64,000 nucleotides of DNA from the NCBI GenBank assembly GCA_041392855.1, contig JAWKLD010000001.1, positions 606,001 through 670,000 on the forward strand, read 5' to 3'. Made by a program: the position numbers and the translations under genes. Positions 7,645 to 17,485 of this stretch are shown here, piece by piece. This DNA is from Flavipsychrobacter sp. (GTDB lineage: Bacteria; Bacteroidota; Bacteroidia; Chitinophagales; Chitinophagaceae). The notes below the pieces were generated by a model. The model made no database searches and was not told the DNA's origin. It worked only from the letters and a program-made list of their open reading frames with translations. Positions within the stretch are counted from its first letter, which is position 1, and every line of letters starts with the position of its first letter.

Positions 7645-9621
7645 ATGGCACTTAATTCAAAAATACCTCAAGGCCCATTAGATGCTAAATGGACTACATA
7701 TAAATCAACTTGTAAGTTAGTTAACCCTGCAAATAAGCGTAACCTAGAGGTTATTGTTGTGGGAACTGGTCTTGCTGGTGCATCTGCAGCAGCCTCGCTT
7801 GGTGAAATGGGGTATAAAGTAAAAGCATTTTGTTTCCAAGATAGTCCTCGTCGTGCACACTCTATTGCGGCACAAGGAGGTATAAATGCAGCAAAGAACT
7901 ATCAAAATGATGGTGATAGTACTTATCGTCTATTTTATGATACTGTAAAAGGTGGTGATTATAGAGCGAGAGAAGGTAACGTGCATAGATTGGCAGAGGT
8001 TAGTGCTAATATTATAGATCAGTGTGTAGCACAAGGTGTTCCTTTTGCTCGTGAGTATGGTGGTTTGCTTAGCAACCGTTCATTTGGTGGTGTACAGGTA
8101 CAACGTACCTTCTATGCAGCTGGTCAAACTGGACAACAGTTATTGATAGGAGCTTATCAAGGGTTAGAGCGTCAGGTGGCTTTAGGTAATGTGGTTCAAT
8201 ATTCTCGCCATGAGATGTTGGAAGTAGTAAAGGTTGACGGTAAGGCGCGTGGTATTATAGCTCGTAACTTAGTTACTGGTGAGTTAGAACGTCACTTCGG
8301 TCATGCGGTGCTATTATGTACTGGTGGTTATGGTAATGTTTTCTATCTATCTACCAATGCAATGGGTAGCAACGTAACTGCTGCTTGGAAGGCACACAAA
8401 AAAGGTGCTTATTTCGGAAACCCTTGTTATACACAAATTCACCCAACTTGTATTCCTGTAAGTGGTGACCACCAGTCTAAGTTGACTCTTATGTCAGAGT
8501 CTCTAAGAAATGATGGTCGTATATGGGTGCCTAAGAAAAAAGACGATAATCGTAAAGCAAACGATATTCCTGAAGAAGAAAGAGATTACTACTTAGAAAG
8601 AAGATATCCTGCATTTGGTAACCTTGTACCACGTGATGTTGCTAGCCGTGCTGCTAAAGAGCGTTGTGATGCTGGTTATGGGGTAGGTACTACTAAGCAA
8701 GCCGTATATCTAGATTACTCTTCAGCTATTGAAAGATATGGTAAGAGTGAAGCCAACAAGCTAGGGCTACATAACGCTAGTGCAGATAAAATACAAGAAT
8801 TAGGTAAAGGTGTAGTAGAAGCCAAGTATGGTAATCTTTTCGAAATGTATGAAAAGATAACAGGTGAAAACCCATACGAGGTACCTATGCGTATTTACCC
8901 TGCGGTTCACTACACAATGGGTGGGCTATGGGTAGACTATGAGTTGATGACGACAGTTGAAGGGCTATATGCATTGGGTGAGGCTAACTTTAGCGACCAC
9001 GGTGCTAACCGCCTTGGTGCATCTGCATTAATGCAAGGTCTTGCTGATGGTTATTTTGTTATTCCTTATACATTAGGTAACTACCTAGCCAACGAAATAC
9101 GTACCAAAGCTATTTCTACTGACCATGAGGCTTTTGTAGAAGCTGAAAAGTCAGTTAAGGAGCGCATTGATAAATTGTTGAGCATTAAGGGTAAAGAAAG
9201 TGTAGAGAGTTTCCACAAACGTTTAGGTAAAATCATGTGGAATAAATGTGGTATGGCCCGTAATGAGAAAGACCTGAAAGAGGCTATAGAAGAAATAAAA
9301 GCACTGCGTAAAGAATTCTGGAGCAATGTATTTGTTCCTGGTTCTAACGATGAGTTTAATCCGGAATTGGATAAAGCAGGCCGTGTTGCTGATTTCCTAG
9401 AGCTAGGTGAACTAATGTGCCAAGATGCTTTGAACAGAAATGAAAGTTGTGGAGGTCATTTCCGTGAAGAATATCAAACAGAAGAAGGTGAGGCACTACG
9501 TCGCGATGAGGAATATATGTATGTAGCCGCATGGGAGTATAAAGGAGAGAGCAATTTTGAGTTACATAAAGAGTCTTTAGACTATGAAGTTGTGAAGCCG
9601 ACTCAACGTAGTTATAAGTAA
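7645..9621 (+). CDS. sdhA: Succinate dehydrogenase/fumarate reductase flavoprotein subunit
   Basis: This 658 aa catalytic subunit oxidises succinate to fumarate using covalently bound FAD. The dinucleotide-binding segment VVGTGLAGASAAASLGEMG lies near residue 39. The FAD-linking histidine is in HSIAAQGGINAA (residue 72), and the substrate-binding segment HPTCIPVSGDH and the later HYTMGGLWVD are present. The C-terminal extension of about 60 residues is usual for the Bacteroidetes/epsilon type. It lies 31 bases after sdhC and is part of the same operon. Confidence 0.95.
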   Translation: MALNSKIPQGPLDAKWTTYKSTCKLVNPANKRNLEVIVVGTGLAGASAAASLGEMGYKVKAFCFQDSPRRAHSIAAQGGINAAKNYQNDGDSTYRLFYDTVKGGDYRAREGNVHRLAEVSANIIDQCVAQGVPFAREYGGLLSNRSFGGVQVQRTFYAAGQTGQQLLIGAYQGLERQVALGNVVQYSRHEMLEVVKVDGKARGIIARNLVTGELERHFGHAVLLCTGGYGNVFYLSTNAMGSNVTAAWKAHKKGAYFGNPCYTQIHPTCIPVSGDHQSKLTLMSESLRNDGRIWVPKKKDDNRKANDIPEEERDYYLERRYPAFGNLVPRDVASRAAKERCDAGYGVGTTKQAVYLDYSSAIERYGKSEANKLGLHNASADKIQELGKGVVEAKYGNLFEMYEKITGENPYEVPMRIYPAVHYTMGGLWVDYELMTTVEGLYALGEANFSDHGANRLGASALMQGLADGYFVIPYTLGNYLANEIRTKAISTDHEAFVEAEKSVKERIDKLLSIKGKESVESFHKRLGKIMWNKCGMARNEKDLKEAIEEIKALRKEFWSNVFVPGSNDEFNPELDKAGRVADFLELGELMCQDALNRNESCGGHFREEYQTEEGEALRRDEEYMYVAAWEYKGESNFELHKESLDYEVVKPTQRSYK

Positions 9622-9656
9622 TTAAGTTATTAACAGGATAAAAAGTTCTAGATAAT

Positions 9657-10436
9657 ATGGAACATTACAATATGAATTTGACGTTGAAAGTATGGCGTCA
9701 AAGAAACAACAAAGAGAAAGGTAGTTTCGAAACACATCAGGTTAAGGATATTTCTTCTGAGATGTCTTTCTTAGAGATGTTTGATGTATTGAATGAACAA
9801 TTAGTTTCTGAAGGTAAAGAACCTATCGCTTTCGACCACGATTGTCGTGAGGGTATATGTGGTATGTGTAGTATGCATATCAATGGCCGTGCACATGGTC
9901 CTTGGTCTAAAAATACTACTTGTCAGCTGCACATGAGAGAGTATAAGGATGGTGATACCATTGTTGTTGAGCCTTTCCGTGCTGATGGCTTTCCTGTAAT
10001 TAAGGACTTGGTAGTTGACCGTACAGGGCTTGACCGTATTATACAAGCAGGAGGTTATATCTCAGTTAATACAGGTAATGCTGTTGATGCCAATGCATTG
10101 CCTATAGAAAAACATATGGCGGATGAAGCATTTGCTTCTGCGGCATGTATTGGTTGTGGTGCTTGTGTGGCAGCATGTCCTAATGCTTCGGCAATGCTTT
10201 TCACTTCAGCAAAAGTATCTCATTTGGCTATGTTGCCGCAAGGAGATCCGGAGCGTAAAAACCGTGTTGTGGATATGGTACAACAAATGGATAAAGAAGG
10301 CTTTGGTGGCTGTACTAATATTGGCGCATGTGAGGCTGAATGCCCTAAGGGTATTTCAATAGAGAACATAGCAAGATTAAATAGAGAATATATATCTGCT
10401 ATGCTCGACGGTGGTGCTGAAAATTCACTTAGATAA
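9657..10436 (+). CDS. sdhB: Succinate dehydrogenase/fumarate reductase iron-sulfur subunit
   Basis: This 259 aa electron-transfer subunit links the flavin of SdhA to the quinone. The [2Fe-2S] ligands are Cys63, Cys68, Cys71 and Cys89. The C-terminal half has CIGCGACVAACP (Cys164, 167, 170, 174) and GGCTNIGACEAECP (Cys219, 225, 229) for the [4Fe-4S] and [3Fe-4S] clusters. An in-frame ATG five codons downstream (MNLTLKVW) is an alternative start. A strong terminator follows. Confidence 0.95.
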   Translation: MEHYNMNLTLKVWRQRNNKEKGSFETHQVKDISSEMSFLEMFDVLNEQLVSEGKEPIAFDHDCREGICGMCSMHINGRAHGPWSKNTTCQLHMREYKDGDTIVVEPFRADGFPVIKDLVVDRTGLDRIIQAGGYISVNTGNAVDANALPIEKHMADEAFASAACIGCGACVAACPNASAMLFTSAKVSHLAMLPQGDPERKNRVVDMVQQMDKEGFGGCTNIGACEAECPKGISIENIARLNREYISAMLDGGAENSLR

Positions 10437-10458
10437 TAATTATAAAATAATACAATTG

Positions 10459-10484
10459 AAGGCTGCCTATTCAGGCAGCCTTTT
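10459..10484 (+). terminator. Terminator of sdhCAB
   Basis: AAGGCTGCCT and AGGCAGCCTT form a perfect 10 bp stem with a 4-base loop, followed by a T-run. It sits 22 bases after the sdhB stop and ends 14 bases before the next start codon. Confidence 0.9.
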
Positions 10485-10498
10485 GTTATTTTGCTATT

Positions 10499-11659
10499 AT
10501 GTTGATGAGATTACGTTTAGTTATTTATTGTTTACTGCTTTCAATGCCTTTGATGGCACAGCAAGACTCCATTGTAGAGCGACAAAGTAGTGGTTTACGT
10601 GTTAGCCTTCTTACATGTGGCCCTGGTTTTGGAGAGGTTTGGGAAGTGTTTGGTCATGCTGCAATACGTGTCATTGACAGCACTCATGGTATTGATTACG
10701 TGTATAACTATGGTACATTTAATTTCGGACCTGATTTTATACCTCAATTTGTAAGAGGAAAGTTGCTTTACTACGTTAACATTAATACCTATCAAGGTTT
10801 TATACAGGAGTATGTATATGCAAACAGGAGTGTGGAAGAGCAAGTGCTTAATATTGGTGATAATGATAAAGAGGAGATCTACGCTTATTTAAACTGGAAT
10901 GCAAGAGAGGAGAATAAGTACTATAAGTATGATTTCTTTTTTGATAATTGCGCCACAAGGTTAAGAGATGTCTTTGAAGAGTCCTTAGGGAATAGTTTTG
11001 AATGGGGGAATGCGTTGCCAGATGGTCAGCAAATGAGCTATAGAGATATAATGAACCAATATTTTTATAGTAAGCATTGGGAACGTTTTGGTGTTAACCT
11101 GCTATTGGGTAGTCCTACAGATAGTATTATGACTAATAGGGGGATTATGTATCTGCCAGATTATTTGAGAAATGCTCTTGCTGGAGCAAGAGTACATGGT
11201 GAAAAAATAACTTCTAAGACAGAGTTGGTTTTGAAGGGTGGTGGAATGGAGCCTGTGGGAGTGAACTGGCCATTTATATTAGTAATAGGGTTACTATCCT
11301 TAACAATGCTAGGCCTGTCTATAGGTTCAATGTCTACCTTAGGAAATATTATGAGCTTTTTATTATTGTTTGTTTCAGGTGCATTGGGTTGCATCATGTT
11401 GTTGATGTGGTTGGCAACAGATCATCAGGCTTGTCAGTATAACTATAATATACTTTGGGCACTACCAACTAACTTGTTGTTAGCATTTCAAACTAAAAGA
11501 GGTAAAAACAAGTATGCGTATCTAGCGATTGGGTTGTTAATAATGTCACTATTATTACATGTGGTAGGTATACAGAAGATGGCATTATTGGAATTTTCTC
11601 CGCTTCTTTTAAGCTTGGTGTTTATATACGGTTCTATCATTAGGAAAAATAGAAAATAA
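10499..11659 (+). CDS. DUF4105 (Lnb N-terminal periplasmic domain) membrane protein
   Basis: This 386 aa protein has a signal peptide (cleavage near LMAQ, residue 21) and an N-terminal periplasmic domain of the DUF4105 type, with GFGEVWEVFGHAAIRVID near residue 43 and FFFDNCATRLRD near 146. About five membrane helices follow in the C-terminal 130 residues. DUF4105 is the N-terminal domain of the Enterococcus lipoprotein N-acyltransferase Lnb. The His of the FGHA segment and the Cys of DNCATR resemble a catalytic pair, but acyltransferase activity here is only inference. The start codon lies 14 bases after the sdh terminator. Confidence 0.75.
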   Translation: MLMRLRLVIYCLLLSMPLMAQQDSIVERQSSGLRVSLLTCGPGFGEVWEVFGHAAIRVIDSTHGIDYVYNYGTFNFGPDFIPQFVRGKLLYYVNINTYQGFIQEYVYANRSVEEQVLNIGDNDKEEIYAYLNWNAREENKYYKYDFFFDNCATRLRDVFEESLGNSFEWGNALPDGQQMSYRDIMNQYFYSKHWERFGVNLLLGSPTDSIMTNRGIMYLPDYLRNALAGARVHGEKITSKTELVLKGGGMEPVGVNWPFILVIGLLSLTMLGLSIGSMSTLGNIMSFLLLFVSGALGCIMLLMWLATDHQACQYNYNILWALPTNLLLAFQTKRGKNKYAYLAIGLLIMSLLLHVVGIQKMALLEFSPLLLSLVFIYGSIIRKNRK

Positions 11660-11661
11660 TA

Positions 11662-12474
11662 TTGTCTAGAAGTCTAATCAAGATATCTTCCAAGTATTGT
11701 AATAACCTAGCATATTATAAGCAAGGTAAGGGGCAAGCTGTGCTTTTTATACATGGTTTTCCTGAAGATGCAAGTATATGGTTTGGTGTTATGGATAAGT
11801 TAGAAGATAAATACACCTTATTAGCTATTGACTTACCTGGTGTAGGAAATAGCATTGCAGCTTTAGGTGAGCTTAGTATGGAATCTATGGCAACGTGTAT
11901 TTATGATGTTTTAGCCAATGAAGATGTGGAAACAGCGGTTATTGTAGGCCATTCTATGGGAGGATATGTAGCATTAGCTTTTGCTGAGTTTTTTGAGGAT
12001 AGATTGCAAGGGATGTCAATGGTTCATTCTACGGCGTCGCAAGACACAGGAGAAAAGCTAAGTAATAGGAAAAAGGCTATTGCGATCATTGAAAAAGGAG
12101 GTAAAGAGATATTTGTGAAGCAAATGGTGGTAAACTTATTCTCTAAGGTCTTTGTTGTAAATAATGAGGCGTTGATAAATGCGCAAATTGATAAGGCATT
12201 AAACATAAAAGCAGAGAGTTTGATAGCTTTTTACAATGCCATGATAAAACGCTCAGATAGGTCGGATATATTGCTGAATAAAGCTTTCCCGATACAATGG
12301 GTTATGGGTGTGGACGATATGGTAACACCGTCAAAAAACACGATGCAACATTGTATCTCTGCAAACGTTAACTTTGTAAGCCTATACCAAGACTGCGCGC
12401 ACATGTGCATGGTGGAAAAGGAAGACGAACTATATAAAGACCTATCTGCTTTTTTAGAGTATTGTTACCAATAA
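11662..12474 (+). CDS. Alpha/beta hydrolase
   Basis: This 270 aa alpha/beta-hydrolase fold protein shows the oxyanion segment FIHGFPEDASIWFGV near residue 28, the nucleophile elbow GHSMGGYVA with Ser near residue 96, and a C-terminal acid/His pair in GVDDMVTP and CAHMCMVEK. No signal peptide is present, so it is cytoplasmic. Substrate is unknown; the family includes esterases and haloperoxidase-like enzymes. Translation starts at TTG, two bases after the previous stop. The next ATG (residue 44) would remove the conserved N-terminal strands, so TTG is preferred. Confidence 0.85.
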   Translation: MSRSLIKISSKYCNNLAYYKQGKGQAVLFIHGFPEDASIWFGVMDKLEDKYTLLAIDLPGVGNSIAALGELSMESMATCIYDVLANEDVETAVIVGHSMGGYVALAFAEFFEDRLQGMSMVHSTASQDTGEKLSNRKKAIAIIEKGGKEIFVKQMVVNLFSKVFVVNNEALINAQIDKALNIKAESLIAFYNAMIKRSDRSDILLNKAFPIQWVMGVDDMVTPSKNTMQHCISANVNFVSLYQDCAHMCMVEKEDELYKDLSAFLEYCYQ

Positions 12475-12484
12475 TTATTATTTC

Positions 12485-14416
12485 ATGAGGTTGAAGGGGT
12501 TACTATTATTATTATTTGTTACGCTAGGTGTTACGCATTTAGCCTCAGCAAGTCATATGGTAGGAGCCGATTTTACTTATGAGTGTTTGGGTAACAATAG
12601 GTATAGGATCAATTTAGTTATTTATCAAGATTGTCTTAGAGGACAAGCTAATGCTATAGCAGAAGATGTACCAGCCTATATAGGCATTTTCGACTTAAGT
12701 GGTAATATTGCTAACAGTGGAATTGATAGTATAGGGCAGAATGATTTGACCGGTAGAGTAGAAGCAGTTTTAGTACCGCCAAATTTTAAGAACTCGTGTA
12801 TTAATAATCCTCCTCCGATTTGCTTGCGTAAGGTGACCTTTTCTAAAGTATACACTTTAGCACCTAGTGCAGAAGGGTACAGGATTGTCTACGTAAGGTG
12901 TTGTAGAAATGCTTCAATATTGAATATCAACTCACCCAATAGTACAGGAGGTACCTACTTTTGTACCATTCCTCCCTTTGATGAAGCTCCTTGTAACAGT
13001 AGTGCTGTATTTAAAAACTTTCCTCCTCAAATAATTTGTATCAATAATCCATTAGTATACGATCATTCGGCTACAGATACTGATGGAGACTCCTTGTCAT
13101 ATGAGTTTTGTGATACTTACCCTGGCGGTGCATTAAGAGATGCAAAACCCTTGCCAAGTCCTTTCTTGCCTTCTCCTATAAGTTTTGCACCAGGTTATAC
13201 GGCAGGTTTCTCAGCTACCAGACCTATGGGAGGGAATCCTGTAGTGCAGATTAACCCAGTAACAGGCATGATTACTGGTACTCCAAATGTTCAAGGTAGG
13301 TTTATAGTTACCGTTTGTTGTCACGAATGGAGGAACGGGGTAAGGATAAATACAACAAGAAGGGAATTTCAGTTTGAAGTAACAAATTGCTCAAAAGCTG
13401 TTGTAGCGGATATACCCCAATTATCCGATGAAATAAATACTTACATAGTAGAGTGTAAATCCAGGGAAGTTTTATTTCTCAATAAGAGCATTGGAGGCTT
13501 TTCCTATTTGTGGGATTTTGGAGTACCAGGTGCTACTTCTACCGAATTTCAGCCAATATTTGTTTATCCAGATACGGGTACGTATACTGTTAAGCTGACG
13601 GTAAATGCGAATAGTACCTGTCCTGATAGTATTTCTCGTTTTGTAAAAGTATATCCTAGTTTTAAAGCAGATTTTAGTTTTGACGGGTTGTTGTGTCCTA
13701 AAGCTGATATAGATTTTATGGACTTATCTGATGCTACATTTAAACCTATTACAGATTGGAACTGGAGTTTTGGTGATGGCAATTTCTCGACATTGCCAAA
13801 TCCTAAGCATGCTTACCAAGTAGGAGGTACTTATCCCGTTCAGCTCATATCCAAAACTATTCGAGGTTGTATGGATACTATAACCCAAAATGTAACCATA
13901 GATGAGTTTGTACCTTTTGCAGGTAATGATACTATTATAGTAAAAGGAGAGTCAATAAACTTTGTTGCCAGCGGAGGCGACCAGTATTTATGGACACCTG
14001 GTGATAATTTGAATTTTGTAAATATTAGGAATCCAAGAGGTGCCTATCCAGATACAGGAAGATACAACTATACCGTGTTTATAAAAAGTAATGAAGGATG
14101 TGAAGATACGGACGATATAAATGTATGGGTTGTGAATCAGGCTTCTTTATTTGTTCCCTCTGGATTTACTCCCAATGGAGATGGCTTGAATGATTTGTTG
14201 AGGCCAATAAATGTAGGTTATTCTAAACTGAATTATTTTAGAGTGTTTAACAGGTGGGGTGAGTTAGTATATTCTACTGATAAGATCAACGCAGGTTGGG
14301 ACGGATATTATAAGGGAGAGAAGGCTGAAATAGGCACTTATTTCTGGTTGTTGAGCATACAAGATAGATTTGGTAAAGACCAAACAGTAAAAGGAGATGC
14401 AACATTAATTAGATAA
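12485..14416 (+). CDS. Secreted PKD-domain protein with T9SS type B (gliding motility-associated) C-terminus
   Basis: This 643 aa protein has a signal peptide (to about ASASH, residue 23) and a Cys-rich N-terminal half. Two PKD-like domains follow near residues 320-390 (YLWDFGVPGATSTEFQPIF) and 400-470 (WNWSFGDGNFSTLPNPKHAY). The C-terminal 85 residues are the type B sorting domain: FVPSGFTPNGDGLNDLLRP, then FRVFNRWGELVYST and WDGYYKGE. It is probably exported by the type IX system and kept on the cell surface. Family members are large adhesin-like proteins; no ligand can be deduced. A terminator follows. Confidence 0.85.
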   Translation: MRLKGLLLLLFVTLGVTHLASASHMVGADFTYECLGNNRYRINLVIYQDCLRGQANAIAEDVPAYIGIFDLSGNIANSGIDSIGQNDLTGRVEAVLVPPNFKNSCINNPPPICLRKVTFSKVYTLAPSAEGYRIVYVRCCRNASILNINSPNSTGGTYFCTIPPFDEAPCNSSAVFKNFPPQIICINNPLVYDHSATDTDGDSLSYEFCDTYPGGALRDAKPLPSPFLPSPISFAPGYTAGFSATRPMGGNPVVQINPVTGMITGTPNVQGRFIVTVCCHEWRNGVRINTTRREFQFEVTNCSKAVVADIPQLSDEINTYIVECKSREVLFLNKSIGGFSYLWDFGVPGATSTEFQPIFVYPDTGTYTVKLTVNANSTCPDSISRFVKVYPSFKADFSFDGLLCPKADIDFMDLSDATFKPITDWNWSFGDGNFSTLPNPKHAYQVGGTYPVQLISKTIRGCMDTITQNVTIDEFVPFAGNDTIIVKGESINFVASGGDQYLWTPGDNLNFVNIRNPRGAYPDTGRYNYTVFIKSNEGCEDTDDINVWVVNQASLFVPSGFTPNGDGLNDLLRPINVGYSKLNYFRVFNRWGELVYSTDKINAGWDGYYKGEKAEIGTYFWLLSIQDRFGKDQTVKGDATLIR

Positions 14417-14436
14417 TTCATAAGTAGTTGATATGT

Positions 14437-14469
14437 TAGCGAAGTGTTCCTTAATGCTTCGCTATTTTT
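14437..14469 (+). terminator. Terminator after the T9SS type B protein
   Basis: TAGCGAAG and CTTCGCTA form an 8 bp stem with a 12-base loop, followed by TTTTTA. It lies about 20 bases after the stop codon. Confidence 0.75.
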
Positions 14470-14499
14470 ATGTTTCATAGTTTATCAAACATAGGGTGT

Positions 14500-14507
14500 T
14501 ATCTTTG
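14500..14507 (+). promoter_or_regulatory. -7 promoter box of the SDR-thioesterase-cinA operon
   Basis: TATCTTTG matches TAnnTTTG and lies 19 bases before the next ATG, directly after the preceding terminator. Confidence 0.5.
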
Positions 14508-14525
14508 TTGTAAGATTAATAAGGT

Positions 14526-15293
14526 ATGAATAAAACAATATTAGTAACAGGAGCAACCGCAGGCTTCGGAGAGGCGATAGCTACTTTATTTGCAAAAAAT
14601 GGTTACGATGTTTGTATTACGGGTAGAAGGGAGGAGCGGTTAAATAACTTGAAAGAAACCTTAGAAAAAGACTATGGTGTCAAGGTGGGTGCTTTTGTGT
14701 TTGATGTTCGCAATAGAGAAGAGGTAAAGCAAGCAATAGACGAGTTGAAAAAGACGATAGGAAAAATAGATGTATTGGTAAATAATGCTGGTTTAGCAGC
14801 AGGTCTAGGTGGTGTTGATGAAGGAGATATTGATGATTGGGATGTGATGATAGACACTAATGTTAAAGGACTGTTGTATGTTACGCGCCAAGTAGTTCCC
14901 TTGATGAAGGAACAAAAAAGTGGACATATAATTAACATAGGTTCAACTGCTGGAAAGCTTGTATATAAAAATGGCAATGTCTATTGTGCTACCAAGCATG
15001 CGGTAGATGCATTGACCCAAGCCATGAGAATTGACTTGCTGCCTTATAGTATTAAGGTAACTGCGATAAATCCTGGTATGGCTGACACTGAATTCTCACT
15101 GGTTAGATTTAAGGGAGATAAAGAGAAGGCAGATCAAGTGTATAATGATATACAACCATTGATGGCTAAGGATATTGCAGATGCTGCTTTTTACTGCGCA
15201 TCACTTCCTGCACATGTTTGCATCAACGATTTGACCATTACATGTCTTAATCAAGCAAATGGTGTATATACAATAAGAGATTCAGAAAAGTAA
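14526..15293 (+). CDS. SDR family NAD(P)-dependent oxidoreductase (YdfG-like)
   Basis: This 255 aa classical short-chain dehydrogenase has the cofactor motif TGATAGFGEAIA near residue 8, NNAG at about 89, the catalytic Ser in IINIGSTAGK and the YCATK motif (Tyr/Lys near 156/160). ITGRREER after the second strand suggests an NADP preference. The order of motifs and length resemble the YdfG 3-hydroxy acid dehydrogenase subgroup. It heads an operon with a thioesterase, cinA and aroK. The physiological substrate is not deducible. Confidence 0.88.
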   Translation: MNKTILVTGATAGFGEAIATLFAKNGYDVCITGRREERLNNLKETLEKDYGVKVGAFVFDVRNREEVKQAIDELKKTIGKIDVLVNNAGLAAGLGGVDEGDIDDWDVMIDTNVKGLLYVTRQVVPLMKEQKSGHIINIGSTAGKLVYKNGNVYCATKHAVDALTQAMRIDLLPYSIKVTAINPGMADTEFSLVRFKGDKEKADQVYNDIQPLMAKDIADAAFYCASLPAHVCINDLTITCLNQANGVYTIRDSEK

Positions 15294-15295
15294 AG

Positions 15296-15706
15296 ATGTA
15301 TTCAGCAAAAACAGAAATACGTGTTAGGTATGGAGAGACAGATCAAATGAGCTATTTGTATCATGGTAACTATGCCTCTTATTACGAAGTTGGAAGGACA
15401 GATGCTATGAGAGCTCTTGGCCTTGCCTATAAGGAGTTAGAAGAAAAAGGTATAATGATGCCTGTAGTAAAGCAGACTATGGAGTATCTACGACCAGTAT
15501 TCTATGATGATTTAATTACAGTTACTACCATAATAAAAGAACTGCCTGAAGGTTCAAAAGTTGATTTCCATACTGAAATGTATAATGAGAAAGGTAAGCT
15601 AGTAAACCGAGGTGTTACAACGCTGGTCTTTTATAATAAAGAACAAAGAAAAACTGTTGCTATGCCAGAGATAATGAAACAGCAACTACAACCATTTTTT
15701 AGCTAG
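15296..15706 (+). CDS. Acyl-CoA thioesterase, YbgC/FadM type hot-dog protein
   Basis: This 136 aa hot-dog-fold protein has the 4-hydroxybenzoyl-CoA thioesterase-like motif RYGETDQMSYLYHGNYASYYEVGRT in its first 35 residues (the phrase is split here only for description: acid in ETDQM, then GNY). It probably hydrolyses short acyl-CoA thioesters in the cytoplasm. It starts 2 bases after the SDR gene and ends 1 base before cinA, so it is operonic. Confidence 0.85.
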   Translation: MYSAKTEIRVRYGETDQMSYLYHGNYASYYEVGRTDAMRALGLAYKELEEKGIMMPVVKQTMEYLRPVFYDDLITVTTIIKELPEGSKVDFHTEMYNEKGKLVNRGVTTLVFYNKEQRKTVAMPEIMKQQLQPFFS

Positions 15707-15707
15707 T

Positions 15708-16964
15708 ATGAGCAATATAAAAGCGTCTATAATAACAATTGGCGATGAACTATTAATAGGTCAAACTATTGACACAAATTCCGCTTGGATTGCGCAAAAG
15801 TTGAACAGCATAGGATTGGAGTTAGTTAGAAAAGTATCAGTGGCAGATTTGAAAACCTCTATACGAGAAGCTTTGGATTTTGAGTTGACAAAAGCAGATA
15901 TTGTGCTGCTTACTGGTGGGCTTGGTCCGACAGCAGATGATATAACTAAACCATTCTTGAGTGAATACTTTGGAGCTAAGCTTGTTGTAGATGATGGTGT
16001 TTTAAAACATGTAAAGCATCTATTTGAAATTAGAAATAGGCCTTTTCTGGAAAGAAACATTAAACAAGCTGAGGTGCCAGATAACTGTACTGTATTGCAT
16101 AATAGTATGGGAACTGCACCTGGTATGTGGTTTGAGAAGGATGGTAAAGTTATTATTTCCATGCCAGGCGTTCCGTTTGAGATGATGAGTATAATGGAGG
16201 AAGAAGTGATACCTAGATTTATTGAACGGTACCAATCTGATGCATTGGAGCATAAAACGATCATTACTGCGGGAGAAGGAGAGAGTTTTATAGCTGAAAA
16301 GATAGTAGATATTGAAGAAAGTTTGCCAGGGTATATTAAGCTTGCTTATCTGCCTAGTGCAGGCATGGTGAAATTACGGCTTACAGGTAGGTCAAATAAT
16401 AAAGAAACACTTATTCAGGAGCTGGGCACTTATCAAGAAAAGCTTGTGGCAAGACTTGATGACATAACCCTAGCTACAGAAGATCTATCTCTTGAGGAAA
16501 TTGTAGGTAAAAGTTTGTTGGAACGTGGTGAAACCACAGCATTTGCAGAAAGTTGTACAGGAGGGTATATAGCTCACTTGATCACTAAAATTCCCGGTTC
16601 GAGTAGGTATTTTCAAGGAGGTGTTATTCCTTATCAGATAGACTTAAAGAGTTCTGTATTAGGAGTATCTAACGATACGCTTGATAAATATGGGGCAATA
16701 AGTGAAGAAACGGCTATTGAAATGGCTATAAATGGTAAAAAAAGTTGTCAGAGTAATTATTGCTTATCGGTTACAGGCTTATTGAGTAAAAGTGTTGATG
16801 CTGTAGACGAGTTGCCTATAGGTACTGTTTGGATGGCGGTAGCAGGGGAAAGAGGTGTTGTGACAAAAAGGTTCAAGTTTCACTACGATAGAGAAAGGAA
16901 TAAGGAAATAGCAGCGAATATGGGTTTGCTAATGTTGTGGAAGTATATCAACGGTAAAATATGA
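15708..16964 (+). CDS. cinA: CinA family protein (nicotinamide-nucleotide amidase)
   Basis: This 418 aa two-domain protein has an N-terminal molybdopterin-binding-like (COG1058) domain, residues 1-170, with ITIGDELLIGQTIDTNSAWI and LLTGGLGPTADDITK. The C-terminal CinA/PncC amidase domain (about 255-418) has ETTAFAESCTGGYIAHLIT and SVTGLLS. PncC-type activity deamidates nicotinamide mononucleotide in NAD recycling. Its stop overlaps the aroK start by 4 bases (ATGA). Confidence 0.92.
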   Translation: MSNIKASIITIGDELLIGQTIDTNSAWIAQKLNSIGLELVRKVSVADLKTSIREALDFELTKADIVLLTGGLGPTADDITKPFLSEYFGAKLVVDDGVLKHVKHLFEIRNRPFLERNIKQAEVPDNCTVLHNSMGTAPGMWFEKDGKVIISMPGVPFEMMSIMEEEVIPRFIERYQSDALEHKTIITAGEGESFIAEKIVDIEESLPGYIKLAYLPSAGMVKLRLTGRSNNKETLIQELGTYQEKLVARLDDITLATEDLSLEEIVGKSLLERGETTAFAESCTGGYIAHLITKIPGSSRYFQGGVIPYQIDLKSSVLGVSNDTLDKYGAISEETAIEMAINGKKSCQSNYCLSVTGLLSKSVDAVDELPIGTVWMAVAGERGVVTKRFKFHYDRERNKEIAANMGLLMLWKYINGKI

Positions 16965-17485
16965 GTTTAGTTTTTCTTATAGGAATGCCCGCGTCTGGTA
17001 AGTCGTACTGGGGCAAAGTTCTAGAAGAGAGCTATAGGTGGAGGTTTGTAGATATAGATGGTCACATTGTTGAAACAAAAGGCAAAACTATTGCACAGAT
17101 ATTTGAAGATGAGGGAGAGGCTAAATTTAGAGAGATAGAGTCTCAAGCCTTAAAGGAAGTTGTAGATAATGCTCTAGAAGATACGGTTGTGGCGACAGGT
17201 GGAGGAGTAGTGTTATCATCAGATAATATGCTTTTCATGAAAGCCTCTGGTTGTGTTATTTACTTAGAAACACCAATAGATATTCTTAAAGAAAGGCTTG
17301 AAAAAGATATAAATAACAGACCTTTATTTAAGAATGTATCAGATATAGATATCTTACTAAAAAACTTATACGAAATAAGAAAACCCTTATATGAGCAGGC
17401 AGATCATATTTTTGAGTATAAGAACATTTCAGTTGTTAACTTTGAAGAAATATTGAATAAATGTATAGACCGGCACTTATTGTAG
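16961..17485 (+). CDS. aroK: Shikimate kinase
   Basis: This 174 aa P-loop kinase phosphorylates shikimate in aromatic amino acid synthesis. It has the Walker A segment GMPASGKSYWG at residues 8-18, the substrate-binding D-x-D pattern in FVDIDGHI (about 31), FREIESQAL, the GGG segment in TGGGVV, and the lid Arg in NNRPLF. The start overlaps cinA by 4 bases. The end overlaps the next gene by 25 bases, an unusually long overlap. Confidence 0.92.
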   Translation: MSLVFLIGMPASGKSYWGKVLEESYRWRFVDIDGHIVETKGKTIAQIFEDEGEAKFREIESQALKEVVDNALEDTVVATGGGVVLSSDNMLFMKASGCVIYLETPIDILKERLEKDINNRPLFKNVSDIDILLKNLYEIRKPLYEQADHIFEYKNISVVNFEEILNKCIDRHLL